Made by a program: the position numbers and the translations under genes
Assembly (NCBI RefSeq): GCF_001692325.1
Contig: NZ_LXKN01000070.1
Location: forward strand, 186,001-250,000
From: Rhizobium sp. AC27/96
Lineage (GTDB): Bacteria > Pseudomonadota > Alphaproteobacteria > Rhizobiales > Rhizobiaceae
Reading direction: 5' to 3'
DNA length: 64,000 bases
Shown: positions 26,619-34,946 of the stretch, in pieces
Position numbering within the stretch: the first letter of the stretch is position 1
How the letters are laid out: every line of letters begins with the position of its first letter
Notes under the pieces: model-generated
What the model was told of the DNA's origin: nothing
The model's input: the letters and a program-made list of their open reading frames with translations, nothing else
Database searches by the model: none

Positions 26619-28556
26619 TCATCGCAGCCGCTGCAGATAGTCGGCGCGCTCGAATGGATTGGCATTCGAGCGTTTGCGCCGGCGGGGCGGGCCTGCGGTT
26701 GGGGCATAATGGTCGAACGCATGATCCAATGTGCCCGTTCCGCTTGAGAGCCCCGGCAGCTGCTTTTGAATGCCTTGGATCATCGCAGACGCCACCGTGC
26801 CTTCCAGCCGTGCCACGCCAGCCGAGATCACCGATTCCCTCGTCGATGCGCCGGATTTCGCGAGCAGGGTCGATACTCCCGTCAATGCCGTTGTCGGTAT
26901 CTCGAGATGGAAGCGGTCGATCGGCTCGCACACGATCGTTTGAGCGGCAGAGAAAGCGGCGGCCAATACCAAAGGTGTCAGCCGTCGAAAGTCCACGGCC
27001 GTGGTTGCCGGCGAGGTCTGGCGTGCGGCGGTCATGGCAACGTGGCAATCGATGACTTGCCAGCCAAAGATGCCTTCCTTGAGCGTTTCGAAAACCGCCT
27101 CTTCGACGGCTCGATAGAAGCTTGCGGGCATCTGCCCGACGTCCACTTCCACGGCAAAGCTGTTGCCTGTCCCCTGTGGCCGCGGTTCGACCCGCAAGCC
27201 AACCGTCGCAAGAAAAGGATTGGGCTCCCTGAATATGATCTCAATGCCGCTGCCCGTTCCGACAGGCCTTTCGGCGTAGATAATCGTGCTTTCCTCGAAG
27301 ACGGCGTCCAGCCCGAAATCATTTGCCAGGGTTGCCTGGATGACTTCCTTTTGCACCTCTCCGTAAAGCGAGACGGATATCTCCGATGCATCCTCGTTGG
27401 TGCGCAGATTGATGAGCGGGTCCTGGTCGGCCAATTGCATGAGTGCCAGCCACAGCGCCGCCGTGTCGGCGGGGCGGGATGGACGGACCCGGGTTTCCAG
27501 GGTCGGGGGCGAAAAATGCAGTTTGCTGGCGGATGAGCCTTCGCTGCCGATGTCATCGCCAATCTGAGCATTCGTCAGCCCGCCAATTCTGGCAATGCGC
27601 CCGGCACCGACATGCGTGACCTTGTCGATCCGGCCATTGCTGAAAACCTGGATACTGTTCACCTTTGCCTGGCCCTTCGGCAGATCGAGGTGGTCCCGGA
27701 GGGCGATCGTGCCGGAGGTCAGGCATAGATAGGCCAGCTTTTCGCCGCCCCATCCGCGCTCGATCTTGAAGATCTTGCCGCTGACCGGCCCGTCCGGGTC
27801 GGGCTTGCGGCTCGGCAGCAAGGTCGCAATAGCTGAGATCAGGGCGGGCACGCCGGCGCCGCTCATGGCGACCCCGGCAAAGGCGGGATGCACCAGCCCG
27901 CGTGCGACCTGATCTGCCAGGGCATGTTCAAGCCTCGGAGCGGTCAACCGATCCGGCGATAGAACATAATCGTCCACTATCGCTTCGTCGCTGGCTGCCA
28001 GGGCTTCGCAGAGAGCTGACCAATACGGTTCTTGCGCCATATCGATAGCCGTGATCTCGGCTTGCTTGCTGCCGGCATTACGAATGGCCGACATTGCAAT
28101 GGGGCGTGCCGACAACTGACTCTCTATGTCGTCAAGGACTTCGGCATAGCGTGCGCCAAGGCGATCGACCTTGTTGATGAAAAACAGAAATGGGACCCCG
28201 AGCTGCCGCAATGCCCGGACCAATACGCGGGTCTGCGGCTGGACACCCTCCACGGCCGAGACAACCACGACTGCTGCATCAAGCAATCGCAGCACGCGCT
28301 CGACCTCGGCGATGAAGTCGGGGTGACCGGGCGTGTCGATCAGGTTTACGATCAGGTCGCCGATCGTAAACGACACCACCGCGGCCGCGATGGTGATGCC
28401 ACGCTGCCGTTCGAGTTCGAGGCTGTCGGTCTGTGTGTTGCCGCTATCGACGCTGCCGAGTTTGTCGATGACGCCGATGTCAAAAAGGAGTCGTTCCGTA
28501 AGGCTAGTCTTGCCTGCGTCTACATGGGCCAGAATGCCCAGATTCAATGTGCGCAT
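26619..28556 (-). CDS. Tet(M)-like ribosomal-protection / EF-G family GTPase
   Basis: Translational GTPase of 645 residues with the length and layout of Tet(M)/OtrA. G1 is GILAHVDAGKTSLTERLL, then DSLELERQRGITI (G2), DTPGHPDF (G3) and FINKVDRLG (G4), followed by EF-G domains II-V (FFINK..., RVEPRPQG and the domain IV/V blocks to the end). Such proteins remove tetracycline from the ribosome or rescue stalled ribosomes. The match is to the group, not to a known resistance allele, and the C-terminus ends in a basic RRRKRSNANP tail. It stands alone, convergent with rpmE; rcdA lies upstream on the same strand after a terminator. Resistance is an inference. Confidence 0.82.
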   Translation of the reverse strand: MRTLNLGILAHVDAGKTSLTERLLFDIGVIDKLGSVDSGNTQTDSLELERQRGITIAAAVVSFTIGDLIVNLIDTPGHPDFIAEVERVLRLLDAAVVVVSAVEGVQPQTRVLVRALRQLGVPFLFFINKVDRLGARYAEVLDDIESQLSARPIAMSAIRNAGSKQAEITAIDMAQEPYWSALCEALAASDEAIVDDYVLSPDRLTAPRLEHALADQVARGLVHPAFAGVAMSGAGVPALISAIATLLPSRKPDPDGPVSGKIFKIERGWGGEKLAYLCLTSGTIALRDHLDLPKGQAKVNSIQVFSNGRIDKVTHVGAGRIARIGGLTNAQIGDDIGSEGSSASKLHFSPPTLETRVRPSRPADTAALWLALMQLADQDPLINLRTNEDASEISVSLYGEVQKEVIQATLANDFGLDAVFEESTIIYAERPVGTGSGIEIIFREPNPFLATVGLRVEPRPQGTGNSFAVEVDVGQMPASFYRAVEEAVFETLKEGIFGWQVIDCHVAMTAARQTSPATTAVDFRRLTPLVLAAAFSAAQTIVCEPIDRFHLEIPTTALTGVSTLLAKSGASTRESVISAGVARLEGTVASAMIQGIQKQLPGLSSGTGTLDHAFDHYAPTAGPPRRRKRSNANPFERADYLQRLR

Positions 28557-28763
28557 ATCTCATCATCTTCTCAGAATTTCGGATTTGATTTTCGTGAGAA
28601 GTGAGTCGGCGCATTGGGACCTCCACATTGATTTCGGCTTGCCTTCCTCTCCATTTTTGAGAGGAAAACACCGCTATTTCTACAGGTGCCTCAAGGAGCC
28701 CGTCAAGCGCAGGCCGTTGGCTGCCTCGGGATCGAGGCGCACGTCCTGGGGTCAGGCCAAAGA

Positions 28764-28792
28764 AAAACCGGCCGTGCAAGGCACGACCGGTT
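28764..28792 (-). terminator. Terminator of rcdA
   Basis: On the minus strand AACCGGTCGTGC-CTT-GCACGGCCGGTT, one mismatch, followed by TTTCT. It lies about 30 bases after the rcdA stop and isolates rcdA from the GTPase gene. Confidence 0.82.
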
Positions 28793-28819
28793 GAAGTCCG
28801 TTGCCGATTCTCGGTCGGC

Positions 28820-29335
28820 TCAATTGGTTCCGAAAGCGGTCTGCAGCAGGGTGAGCTGCGCCTTGACGCTGTTCTGGTTGTCCGGAACGATCGCCGGTTC
28901 CGTCGGGCGGTAAATCTCGCGGTCGAGCAGGGCGACGCGGTTCTGCAGGCGAAGGGAGCGCTCGACGAGGTCGCGGAAGGATTCCGGCAGGTCGTTCCAG
29001 CCGGGCGCGGTGCGGTCGACGTTGAAGCCGTCGAGACGAACCTTGTTCTTCTCGGCCAAGACCTGATCGCGGGACATTTCACCATTGTTGACGGCGCGCT
29101 GCAGCAGCAGCCAGGAGGCCATCTGCATCAGGCGGGTCGTCAGCCGCATGGATTCGGCGGCGTAGAGCACGGAGGCCATGCGCGGCAGAACCTTCGATGC
29201 GGCGCGGCCCTGACCGTCGAGATAACCCGCGGTTTCCTCGACCAGCGACATGCCCTCGGAATACAGCGCCCTGAACTGTGCCGACGATGCGGCGTGGCCA
29301 GCAAAGCTGATCGTGTTCAACCCAAGTTCCGACAT
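28820..29335 (-). CDS. rcdA: DUF1465 protein, RcdA-like protease adaptor
   Basis: Protein of 171 residues in DUF1465, the family of Caulobacter RcdA, which helps the ClpXP protease degrade the cell-cycle regulator CtrA. Helical core: FRALYSEGMSLVEETAGYLDGQGR, YAAESMRLTTRLMQMASWLLLQRAV, LVERSLRLQNRVALLDREIY. AGGGA is 9 bases before the ATG at 29335; a frame extending 9 codons upstream has no ribosome site. The C-terminal 25 residues look disordered, as in RcdA, where the tail is functionally needed. Its role here is inferred from the family. Confidence 0.82.
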   Translation of the reverse strand: MSELGLNTISFAGHAASSAQFRALYSEGMSLVEETAGYLDGQGRAASKVLPRMASVLYAAESMRLTTRLMQMASWLLLQRAVNNGEMSRDQVLAEKNKVRLDGFNVDRTAPGWNDLPESFRDLVERSLRLQNRVALLDREIYRPTEPAIVPDNQNSVKAQLTLLQTAFGTN

Positions 29336-29510
29336 TGAATAAATCCCTGCTTCACGCAACACTTTTGTTCAGGAAAAGCCGGTCAAGTCCCTAAGAGCTT
29401 TCGGCATCCGCTTTTATGACTTTAGGATGGTGTTTTTAACTGAAATTCGCAAGGCGATTCTTAAGAAAGGGTTAATCTCCACAGTTTCGTCGGGAATGCC
29501 GATACACGAC

Positions 29511-29538
29511 AAAAAAGAAGAGCCGCAAAAGCGGCTCT
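29511..29538 (-). terminator. Strong minus-strand terminator, possible small-RNA end
   Basis: AGAGCCGC (29519-29526), loop AAAA, GCGGCTCT (29531-29538). On the minus strand it is followed by TCTTTTTTG. The DUF1192 stop is about 165 bases upstream, far for an mRNA end, which is why a separate small RNA is considered. Confidence 0.85.
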
Positions 29539-29680
29539 CAAGGTAAAACAGGGAGAAAAATCAGACCAATTCGCCAAGTGGAGGAACTGTCTGAGTCCAG
29601 AGCGAATCTGGATGATCCTAGTAATAAGTCGTAAAGCTTAATATTCTGTTGAGCATGTCTCAATCTTAAGCTTGTCATCC
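29511..29680 (-). ncRNA. Candidate small RNA downstream of the DUF1192 gene
   Basis: The 29336-29704 gap has no reading frame I believe. On the minus strand it contains an AT-rich promoter-like stretch around 29640-29660, then an unpaired pyrimidine stretch CAGTTCCTCCAC (around 29580-29590), which is anti-Shine-Dalgarno-like, a U-rich run, and finally the strong terminator. This is the arrangement of rhizobial trans-acting sRNAs. The 5' end is a guess; it could equally be the long 3' UTR of the DUF1192 mRNA. Confidence 0.35.
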
Positions 29681-29704
29681 TCGATCCAGCGCCGGCAGTG
29701 GGCC

Positions 29705-29896
29705 TCAGAAACGAAAGAGGCTTTCCGCCGCCTTGCGGCCGGATGCCTTGGTGGCGATTTCCTCTTCCAGCCTGGCGATCTCGCGGTTGAGCAAGGCTAT
29801 GCGGTTTTTCAGCTCGTCAACCGACAGTAACGACAGGTCGCTGCCGATCTCATGTGCCGAGGGCTGCTGCGGACGATCATCGTCGAAAATGCTCAT
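29705..29896 (-). CDS. DUF1192 small protein
   Basis: Protein of 63 residues in DUF1192: starts MSIFDDDRPQ, has SLLSVDELKNRIALLNREIARLEEEI as a single amphipathic helix, likely coiled coil, and ends AAESLFRF. Function unknown; conserved in alphaproteobacteria. It follows the MFS transporter gene (28-base gap) on the same strand and may share its transcript. Confidence 0.88.
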   Translation of the reverse strand: MSIFDDDRPQQPSAHEIGSDLSLLSVDELKNRIALLNREIARLEEEIATKASGRKAAESLFRF

Positions 29897-29924
29897 TTCG
29901 GCTCCTCCATGTCCCTGAAAGGGA

Positions 29925-31199
29925 TCAGGTGCCGTAATTTACAGTTATATCGTCCTTTTTTGAAGTCTCGCTTCGTGCGAGCGACATGCTCTCCGGCGTG
30001 ATCATCTGTGCGTTGGCTGACGGCATGGTCGTATAGGCGTCGCGATCACCCGCGGGCCTTGCGGCGCGGCGGCGGCTGCGGAAGATGGAATAGGCCGTTA
30101 TCAGCACGTGGGCGATGGCCGTGAGGAAGAAAAGCGAATAGGGGCCGACGGAGGACATGACCGGTCCGCCGAGCGTCGGGCCGATGATCGTGCCGATGCC
30201 ATAGAGCAGCAGCAGGCCGCCGGAAACCTTGACGAAGTCCTCGGGTGCGGCGAAGTCGTTGGCATGGGCGACGGCGATCGGATAGAGCGTGTTGGCAACC
30301 GCGCCGTAGACAACCACCATGCCGATGAGGAAGTATGGGCTTGCGGGTTTCAGCAGGAAGAGCAGCAGACCGTCGAGAGCCGCGACGGCAGCCATGCCCG
30401 CCAGCACATAGCGGCGGTCGATGCGATCCGACAGGCGGCCCGCCGGCAGCTGCATCACGGCGCCGGCAAAAATGGTCAAGCTCATCATCAGCGCGATATC
30501 GCTCTCCGAAAGGCCAGCCTTGGAGCCGAAGACGGCGCCGAGCGTGCCGTAGGCGCCATTGGCGATGCCGACCAGCAGGATGCCGAGCGAGGCGACCGGC
30601 GAATTTCGATAGAGCGCCTTCAAATCGAGGCTGACGGCCTTGAGCGGCTGCGGCGAGGCGGCCGTCGACAGCGTCGTCGGCAGCATGGCGATGCAATAGC
30701 AGATGCCGCAGAACATGAAGAGGATGGGCGTGTGAATGTCGGCAAACGGCACCATCATCTGGCCGGCGACGGCGCCGATCAGCGTGATGCCGATATAGAG
30801 CGAAAAGATCGCGCCGCGGCTCTCGTTGGTGGCTCGCTCGTTCAGCCAGCTTTCGATGATCATCGAGGTGCCGGCGGTGCAGAAGCCGGTGACGGCACGC
30901 AGCGCCACCCACCAGGTTGCGTCGACGACGATGCCGGTCAGCAATGCGATGATGGCGATGACGGAGATGAAGCCCGAAAAGGCGCGGACATGGCCGATGC
31001 GCCGGACCAGCTTCGGGGCCGTGAGGCAACCGAGGACGAAGCCGGTCGCCCAGGTTGTGCCGAGCAGGCCGAGCGTCGTGGTCGCATAGCCTTCCGCCGT
31101 GCCGCGCATCGGCAGCAGCAGGCTATGCAGGCCGTTTCCCGTAAACAGGAAGAGGGTGCCGAACAGCAGGGCCAATACGGGCAAAATATTTCTTTTCAT
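29925..31199 (-). CDS. MFS transporter
   Basis: Twelve-segment major facilitator of about 424 residues. It starts KRNILPVLALLFGTLFLFTGNGL, has LLGTTWATGFVLGCLTAPKLVRRIGHVRAF carrying the loop 2-3 motif, TGFCTAGTSMIIESWLNE in TM4-5, and GRLSDRIDRRYVLAG in the central loop. It resembles the YcaD-like group; substrate unknown. The C-terminal 40 residues are polar. ATG 31214 is an alternative start five codons upstream; GTGGGGAG precedes the chosen ATG closely. Confidence 0.86.
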   Translation of the reverse strand: MKRNILPVLALLFGTLFLFTGNGLHSLLLPMRGTAEGYATTTLGLLGTTWATGFVLGCLTAPKLVRRIGHVRAFSGFISVIAIIALLTGIVVDATWWVALRAVTGFCTAGTSMIIESWLNERATNESRGAIFSLYIGITLIGAVAGQMMVPFADIHTPILFMFCGICYCIAMLPTTLSTAASPQPLKAVSLDLKALYRNSPVASLGILLVGIANGAYGTLGAVFGSKAGLSESDIALMMSLTIFAGAVMQLPAGRLSDRIDRRYVLAGMAAVAALDGLLLFLLKPASPYFLIGMVVVYGAVANTLYPIAVAHANDFAAPEDFVKVSGGLLLLYGIGTIIGPTLGGPVMSSVGPYSLFFLTAIAHVLITAYSIFRSRRRAARPAGDRDAYTTMPSANAQMITPESMSLARSETSKKDDITVNYGT

Positions 31200-31350
31200 G
31201 CTCCCCACCTTCATGCGGATCCGCTTGAGGACCCGATAAGACAGGAATCCCCTCCTGCCCGTCTTCGCTATTGATTGTGTCCCGGATTGCCGCTATCGGC
31301 GTGTAGAAACAGTCTGTTGGCGCGGAAAAATGTCCGTCCTATGACGATTA

Positions 31351-31400
31351 GAGCATGATCGCGAAAACTGTGCAGCGGTTTTTGGTCGCGGCCATGTTCA
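31351..31400. repeat. REP-like rhizobial palindrome
   Basis: GAGCATGATCGCGAAAAC, TGTGCAGCG, GTTTTTGGTCGCGGCCATGTTC form an imperfect inverted repeat of about 50 bp. The form is like the abundant AGCATGATC...GGTTTT intergenic element of rhizobia; a related copy lies at 57554-57603. Confidence 0.6.
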
Positions 31401-31426
31401 TTCTTGCGCAAACGGGGAAAAATAGC

Positions 31427-31588
31427 GTGACAAAAGTCATCGCGGTGCTGCTGTTGCTCGCCATGGCGGTGCATATCATCAAGCCATTGGGGCTGCCGGG
31501 CCTCAGGCGTCGAGCGGATTTCTGGAAGATCGCCATCATCGCCTTTGCCGTCTGGACGATCGCACTGATCATCAACGAGACGTTTTAG
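31427..31588 (+). CDS. Small membrane protein, hypothetical
   Basis: Protein of 53 residues starting at GTG with GGGGAAA 6 bases upstream: two hydrophobic segments (KVIAVLLLLAMAVHIIKPLG and FWKIAIIAFAVWTIALII) separated by a basic loop PGLRRRAD, i.e. a small two-pass inner-membrane protein. The frame extends upstream to 31355, but that part lies in the REP-like repeat. Not recognised by name; function unknown. Confidence 0.7.
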   Translation: MTKVIAVLLLLAMAVHIIKPLGLPGLRRRADFWKIAIIAFAVWTIALIINETF

Positions 31589-31636
31589 CGCGTTTCGAGC
31601 CTCGATTTGGCCTTCCAGGTGCAGTGCGCTTGCAGC

Positions 31637-32554
31637 TTAAAGCCGGACCTCGCCACGCATGGCTTGGACGCAGCTTCCCGAGAGCAAGACTTCGTTTACC
31701 AAGCCCGCGGATTTCCTGACATCGACATTGATCAGGCTGCGCCGCCCCATCTCCACGCCTTGTTCGATGGTGATCCTGATCTCGGCATCGCGGGCCGAGA
31801 GCAGCGAGGTCAGGTAGGCTCCGAGCGCAGCCGAAGCGCTGCCGGTAGCCGGGTCTTCGATGACATTGTCGAGCGGCGCGAACATGCGGGCACGGATATG
31901 CCACGGGTTTTCGGCCGAACGCGTGTAGAGAAAGAGCGAGAAACCGGTCTTGTCTTCCTTATGCCGCGTGGCTGCTTCGGCGAAAACAGCAGCGTTCGGG
32001 CGAGCCTTGCCTAGGGTATCGAGACCGTCCAGTTCGGCAAAGGCAAAGGGCAGGCCAACGGAGACAAATGTCGGCGCATGCGTTGCCCGGAGGATTGATC
32101 GCGGGTCGATCTGAACGCAGCGGGCAATCAGCTCGTCGGCAACGGTCCCGCCAATCGTAAGCGGCCCCGGAGCGCGTATGCTGGCGCCGGTGACGCCTTC
32201 ACCACTGCGCAGCAATGTCACATTCACCAGGCCGGCATCCTCTTCGAAGATCAGCCTGTCACCTACGGGCTTGCCGAAGATCTCCGGTTGCTGGCCAAGC
32301 GCAAAGGCGGTGCCGACATTGGGATGGCCGGCAAAGGGGATTTCCGCCGTCGGCGTGAAGATGCGGACGCGGGCCGTGTGATCCGGATCTGCCGGTGGTA
32401 GCACGAAAGTCGTTTCGGAATAGCCGAACTCGGCCGCGATCTTCTGCATGGTTTCGCCGGTGAGGCCGCGCGCATCTGGAATGACGGCCAAGGGATTGCC
32501 GACGAAGCGCTCCGAGGTGAAGACATCGACGGTGACATAGGCGACGGTGTTCAT
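31637..32554 (-). CDS. PhzF family protein
   Basis: Isomerase-fold protein of 305 residues related to PhzF (trans-2,3-dihydro-3-hydroxyanthranilate isomerase) and YddE. The N-terminal domain has YVTVDVFTSERFVGNPLAVI and the catalytic-Glu region FGYSETTFVLPP, then FTPTAEIPFAGHPNVGTAFAL. The C-terminal domain has FAPLDNVIEDPATGSASAALGAYL. No other phenazine genes are present, so the natural substrate is unknown. Transcribed alone. Confidence 0.9.
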   Translation of the reverse strand: MNTVAYVTVDVFTSERFVGNPLAVIPDARGLTGETMQKIAAEFGYSETTFVLPPADPDHTARVRIFTPTAEIPFAGHPNVGTAFALGQQPEIFGKPVGDRLIFEEDAGLVNVTLLRSGEGVTGASIRAPGPLTIGGTVADELIARCVQIDPRSILRATHAPTFVSVGLPFAFAELDGLDTLGKARPNAAVFAEAATRHKEDKTGFSLFLYTRSAENPWHIRARMFAPLDNVIEDPATGSASAALGAYLTSLLSARDAEIRITIEQGVEMGRRSLINVDVRKSAGLVNEVLLSGSCVQAMRGEVRL

Positions 32555-32688
32555 GGCGGCTCCCGATGGCTGTCATAGGACTGCTAGGGATATAACCGCA
32601 GGCCGGGCATGGCTGAATGCCGGAACTTGTGCCGGTGACAAGTTCGGATGATCAGCTCGATTCGTGTCAGGCCAAACGCGGGTGGGCC

Positions 32689-33069
32689 CTAGCCTTCGAC
32701 GACATGGCCTATTGAGAACTCCCGCGCCGCCATCAGGACCGGCATCAGCGCTCGACCGGCATCGGTCAGCTGGTATTCGACGCGCGGTGGCTGCTCGGCG
32801 AAGTCTCGCCTTGCGACAAGCCGATCATCCTCCAGCTCTCGCAGGTGTTGCGTCAGCATCTTCTGTGAAATGCCCGGCATGTCGCGTTTCAATTGCGAGG
32901 TCCGCATCGATGGCTCTGCGAAAAGCCGGAACAGGATCGGAAGTTTCCAGCGCCCGCTGATCATTCGAAGCACCCTGGTGACATGCGCCACGGATCCGTC
33001 GGGACCAAGGCATACCGCACGCTCTTCTCGTTCTACAGGCACTTTAAAGTGCGTAATTGTCTCGACCAT
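32689..33069 (-). CDS. HxlR family transcriptional regulator
   Basis: Winged-helix regulator of 126 residues: VTRVLRMISGRWKLPILFRLF, then RTSQLKRDMPGISQKMLTQHLRELEDDRLVARR as helix-turn-helix plus wing, matching HxlR. It is divergent from an SDR gene with only 47 bases between the starts, so it very likely controls that gene and itself. The upstream in-frame start at 33117 would overlap the SDR start codon and is rejected. Confidence 0.9.
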   Translation of the reverse strand: MVETITHFKVPVEREERAVCLGPDGSVAHVTRVLRMISGRWKLPILFRLFAEPSMRTSQLKRDMPGISQKMLTQHLRELEDDRLVARRDFAEQPPRVEYQLTDAGRALMPVLMAAREFSIGHVVEG

Positions 33070-33116
33070 CGTTCTGTTCTTTTGTGAGCTATCGATTTCA
33101 ACATAGGTATCGCGCA

Positions 33117-33926
33117 ATGGATTTGAAACTGGACGGAAAGACGGCGCTCGTCACCGGTAGCAGCAAGGGCATAGGCGAGGCGATCGCCCGGGGGCTCGCT
33201 CGCGAGAAGGCGGTGGTTATCGTCCATGGCCGCGACAGGACGCAGACGGAACGGGTTGCCCGAGACATCGTCGCCGAGGGAGGGCAGGCCTATGCTGTCG
33301 TCGGCGATCTCACGATCGATGACGAGGTGCGGTGGTTCGTCGATGAGGCACAGGCGCTTGCCGGCCCGATAGATATCGTGATCAACAATGCCGGCGGATC
33401 CGGCGAGGCGGAGGATTGGACGAACAGCCGCGCCGCTTCATGGGCCTCCGCCTACGATCGCAATGTTCTTGCTGCGGTGAGAGTAACAACCCTGCTGCTG
33501 CCGAGAATGCGGCAGGCCAAGTGGGGACGGGTGGTCAATATTTCCAGCCTGGCCGGTTTGATGCCACCAGCCTCGCGGCCGGATTATTCCGCGTGCAAGG
33601 CCGCCATGAACGCAATGACCGCCTCGATGGCGAAAGCAGTCGCGGCCGACGGCATCACGGTCAATACGGTATCGCCCGGCACGATACATAGCGGCAGGCT
33701 GGATGCCCGGTTTCGCGAGGTCGCCATGGAGCAGGGGCTTGCGCAAGACGCTTCGTGGGAGGCGATCGAACAGGCCGTGCTGCCGATGTTCGCCCAAGTG
33801 CCTGTCGGGCGGGTGGGAACCCTGGAGGAGATAGCCGATGCAGTTTCCTTCCTCGTCAGCCCACGGGCGGCGTACATAACCGGCGTCAATCTGAGGGTCG
33901 ATGGCGGGATGTTGCCGACGATTTAG
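33117..33926 (+). CDS. SDR family oxidoreductase
   Basis: Classical short-chain dehydrogenase of 269 residues: TGSSKGIGEAIA cofactor loop, NNAGGSGEAE, catalytic Ser in VVNISSLAG, YSACK (Tyr-x3-Lys), and PG...; C-terminus YITGVNLRVDGGM. The length is a little over the 250 typical, because of an extra loop around residues 195-225 (RFREVAMEQGLAQDASWEAI). Controlled, by position, by the divergent HxlR gene. Substrate unknown. Confidence 0.92.
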   Translation: MDLKLDGKTALVTGSSKGIGEAIARGLAREKAVVIVHGRDRTQTERVARDIVAEGGQAYAVVGDLTIDDEVRWFVDEAQALAGPIDIVINNAGGSGEAEDWTNSRAASWASAYDRNVLAAVRVTTLLLPRMRQAKWGRVVNISSLAGLMPPASRPDYSACKAAMNAMTASMAKAVAADGITVNTVSPGTIHSGRLDARFREVAMEQGLAQDASWEAIEQAVLPMFAQVPVGRVGTLEEIADAVSFLVSPRAAYITGVNLRVDGGMLPTI

Positions 33927-34139
33927 GGAGGTCGTTGAATATCATCCCGTTCGGTCGGTCAGGGAATTGCTGATGGTTGCGAATGCCGCCGGCTTCTGCA
34001 ATCGTCGCGCTTTGATTTGTCGGCTGAGTTATCGCGTGGCGCGTAATCACACACCAGAAGAAGTGACGAGCATACGCATCTTTGGGACGCTGTTGGCGAT
34101 CGCCTTTATGGCACTGCTGGCCTTCGCCCATGGTTTCGG

Positions 34140-34826
34140 GTGCAGCCTCGGGACTATCCGCGTGCTGATCTGATGGCCGCCAAGCAATATGTAGACGGAC
34201 TTAATCCGAATACACTCATTCCTTTGTTCCCCGATAACCAGCCGGTATCACGATTGGCGACAGGTGAACCGCTGGGCGATCAAGCGATCAATGACCTGAA
34301 GCTGGCTCGTCCTTCCTTGTTTCGGCGCGCTTGGGGGCTGGCCGATATCGAGATTGTCGTAATATCTAACTTCCTTCATATGACAGCGGCGGAGAGACAA
34401 AAGGCGTTAGCTGGCTACAGCCTTCGCAGTAACACCAGTGCAATGTTGCTGGATGCCCACCCGACAGATAACGGGTGCATTGTCTATCGCTACACAGAAA
34501 ATGGCTGGTCGGAGGGCGGATTTCTATTGGTCGACCCCGCCGCGGGATCAATGACTGCCGCCGATGTCAGTTCATGCGTCATCGCGGGCTTTGACCATCT
34601 TCTTGGTGTTCCGACGGAGGACGGAAGGTTTGATTTCCGCAGGTTTCCAAGGCCAGGTGTCAGCATGGTCGTGCTCGACTATCTGCGCCATTGCGCAGAG
34701 ATCGGTGAAACGCATGTCTCACCCAGGCAATCCTCCAATTATGGCGTGACCAATTTTCCCTCTATTCAATGCATAAGCCGAGGAATCGGCGAGGCGATAA
34801 ATCGTTCTCCAGCAAAAGGCAGTTGA
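34140..34826 (+). CDS. Hypothetical protein, possibly DUF2927-like; N-terminus may be frameshifted
   Basis: Unrecognised protein of up to 228 residues from a GTG. The pattern CIVYRYTENGWSEGG, DVSSCVIAGFDHLLGVPTEDGRFDF, VVLDYLRHC recalls the DUF2927 layout (Cys, then a CxxxExTQxLGLPND-like block), but the similarity is faint and the ExTQ residues are not kept. There is no signal peptide in this frame. In the frame that ends just here, 34063-34170, GTG is followed by SIRIFGTLLAIAFMALLAFAHG, a good signal peptide; a single indel near 34138-34150 would join the two. It is a real but possibly broken gene. Confidence 0.55.
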   Translation: MQPRDYPRADLMAAKQYVDGLNPNTLIPLFPDNQPVSRLATGEPLGDQAINDLKLARPSLFRRAWGLADIEIVVISNFLHMTAAERQKALAGYSLRSNTSAMLLDAHPTDNGCIVYRYTENGWSEGGFLLVDPAAGSMTAADVSSCVIAGFDHLLGVPTEDGRFDFRRFPRPGVSMVVLDYLRHCAEIGETHVSPRQSSNYGVTNFPSIQCISRGIGEAINRSPAKGS

Positions 34827-34890
34827 CTGATTTTGACGAGTTCCAGAGGCGATCTCTGGAGGATGGCGCACCTCGTTTCAACATCAAACC

Positions 34891-34924
34891 AAAAAGCCCC
34901 GACCGCATGGCGATCGGGGCTTTG
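34891..34924 (-). terminator. Terminator of the aldolase gene
   Basis: AAAGCCCCGA (34893-34902) pairs with TCGGGGCTTT (34914-34923); on the minus strand a T-run (TTTTT) follows. It lies about 25 bases after the fba stop. Confidence 0.88.
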
Positions 34925-34946
34925 TTCATTCAAACGCCAGCTGAAA

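Noticed and set aside
30108-31274. A 388-codon open frame on the plus strand opposite the MFS gene
   Set aside because: Antisense shadow of the transporter; translation is polar and repetitive, without TM or domain signature.
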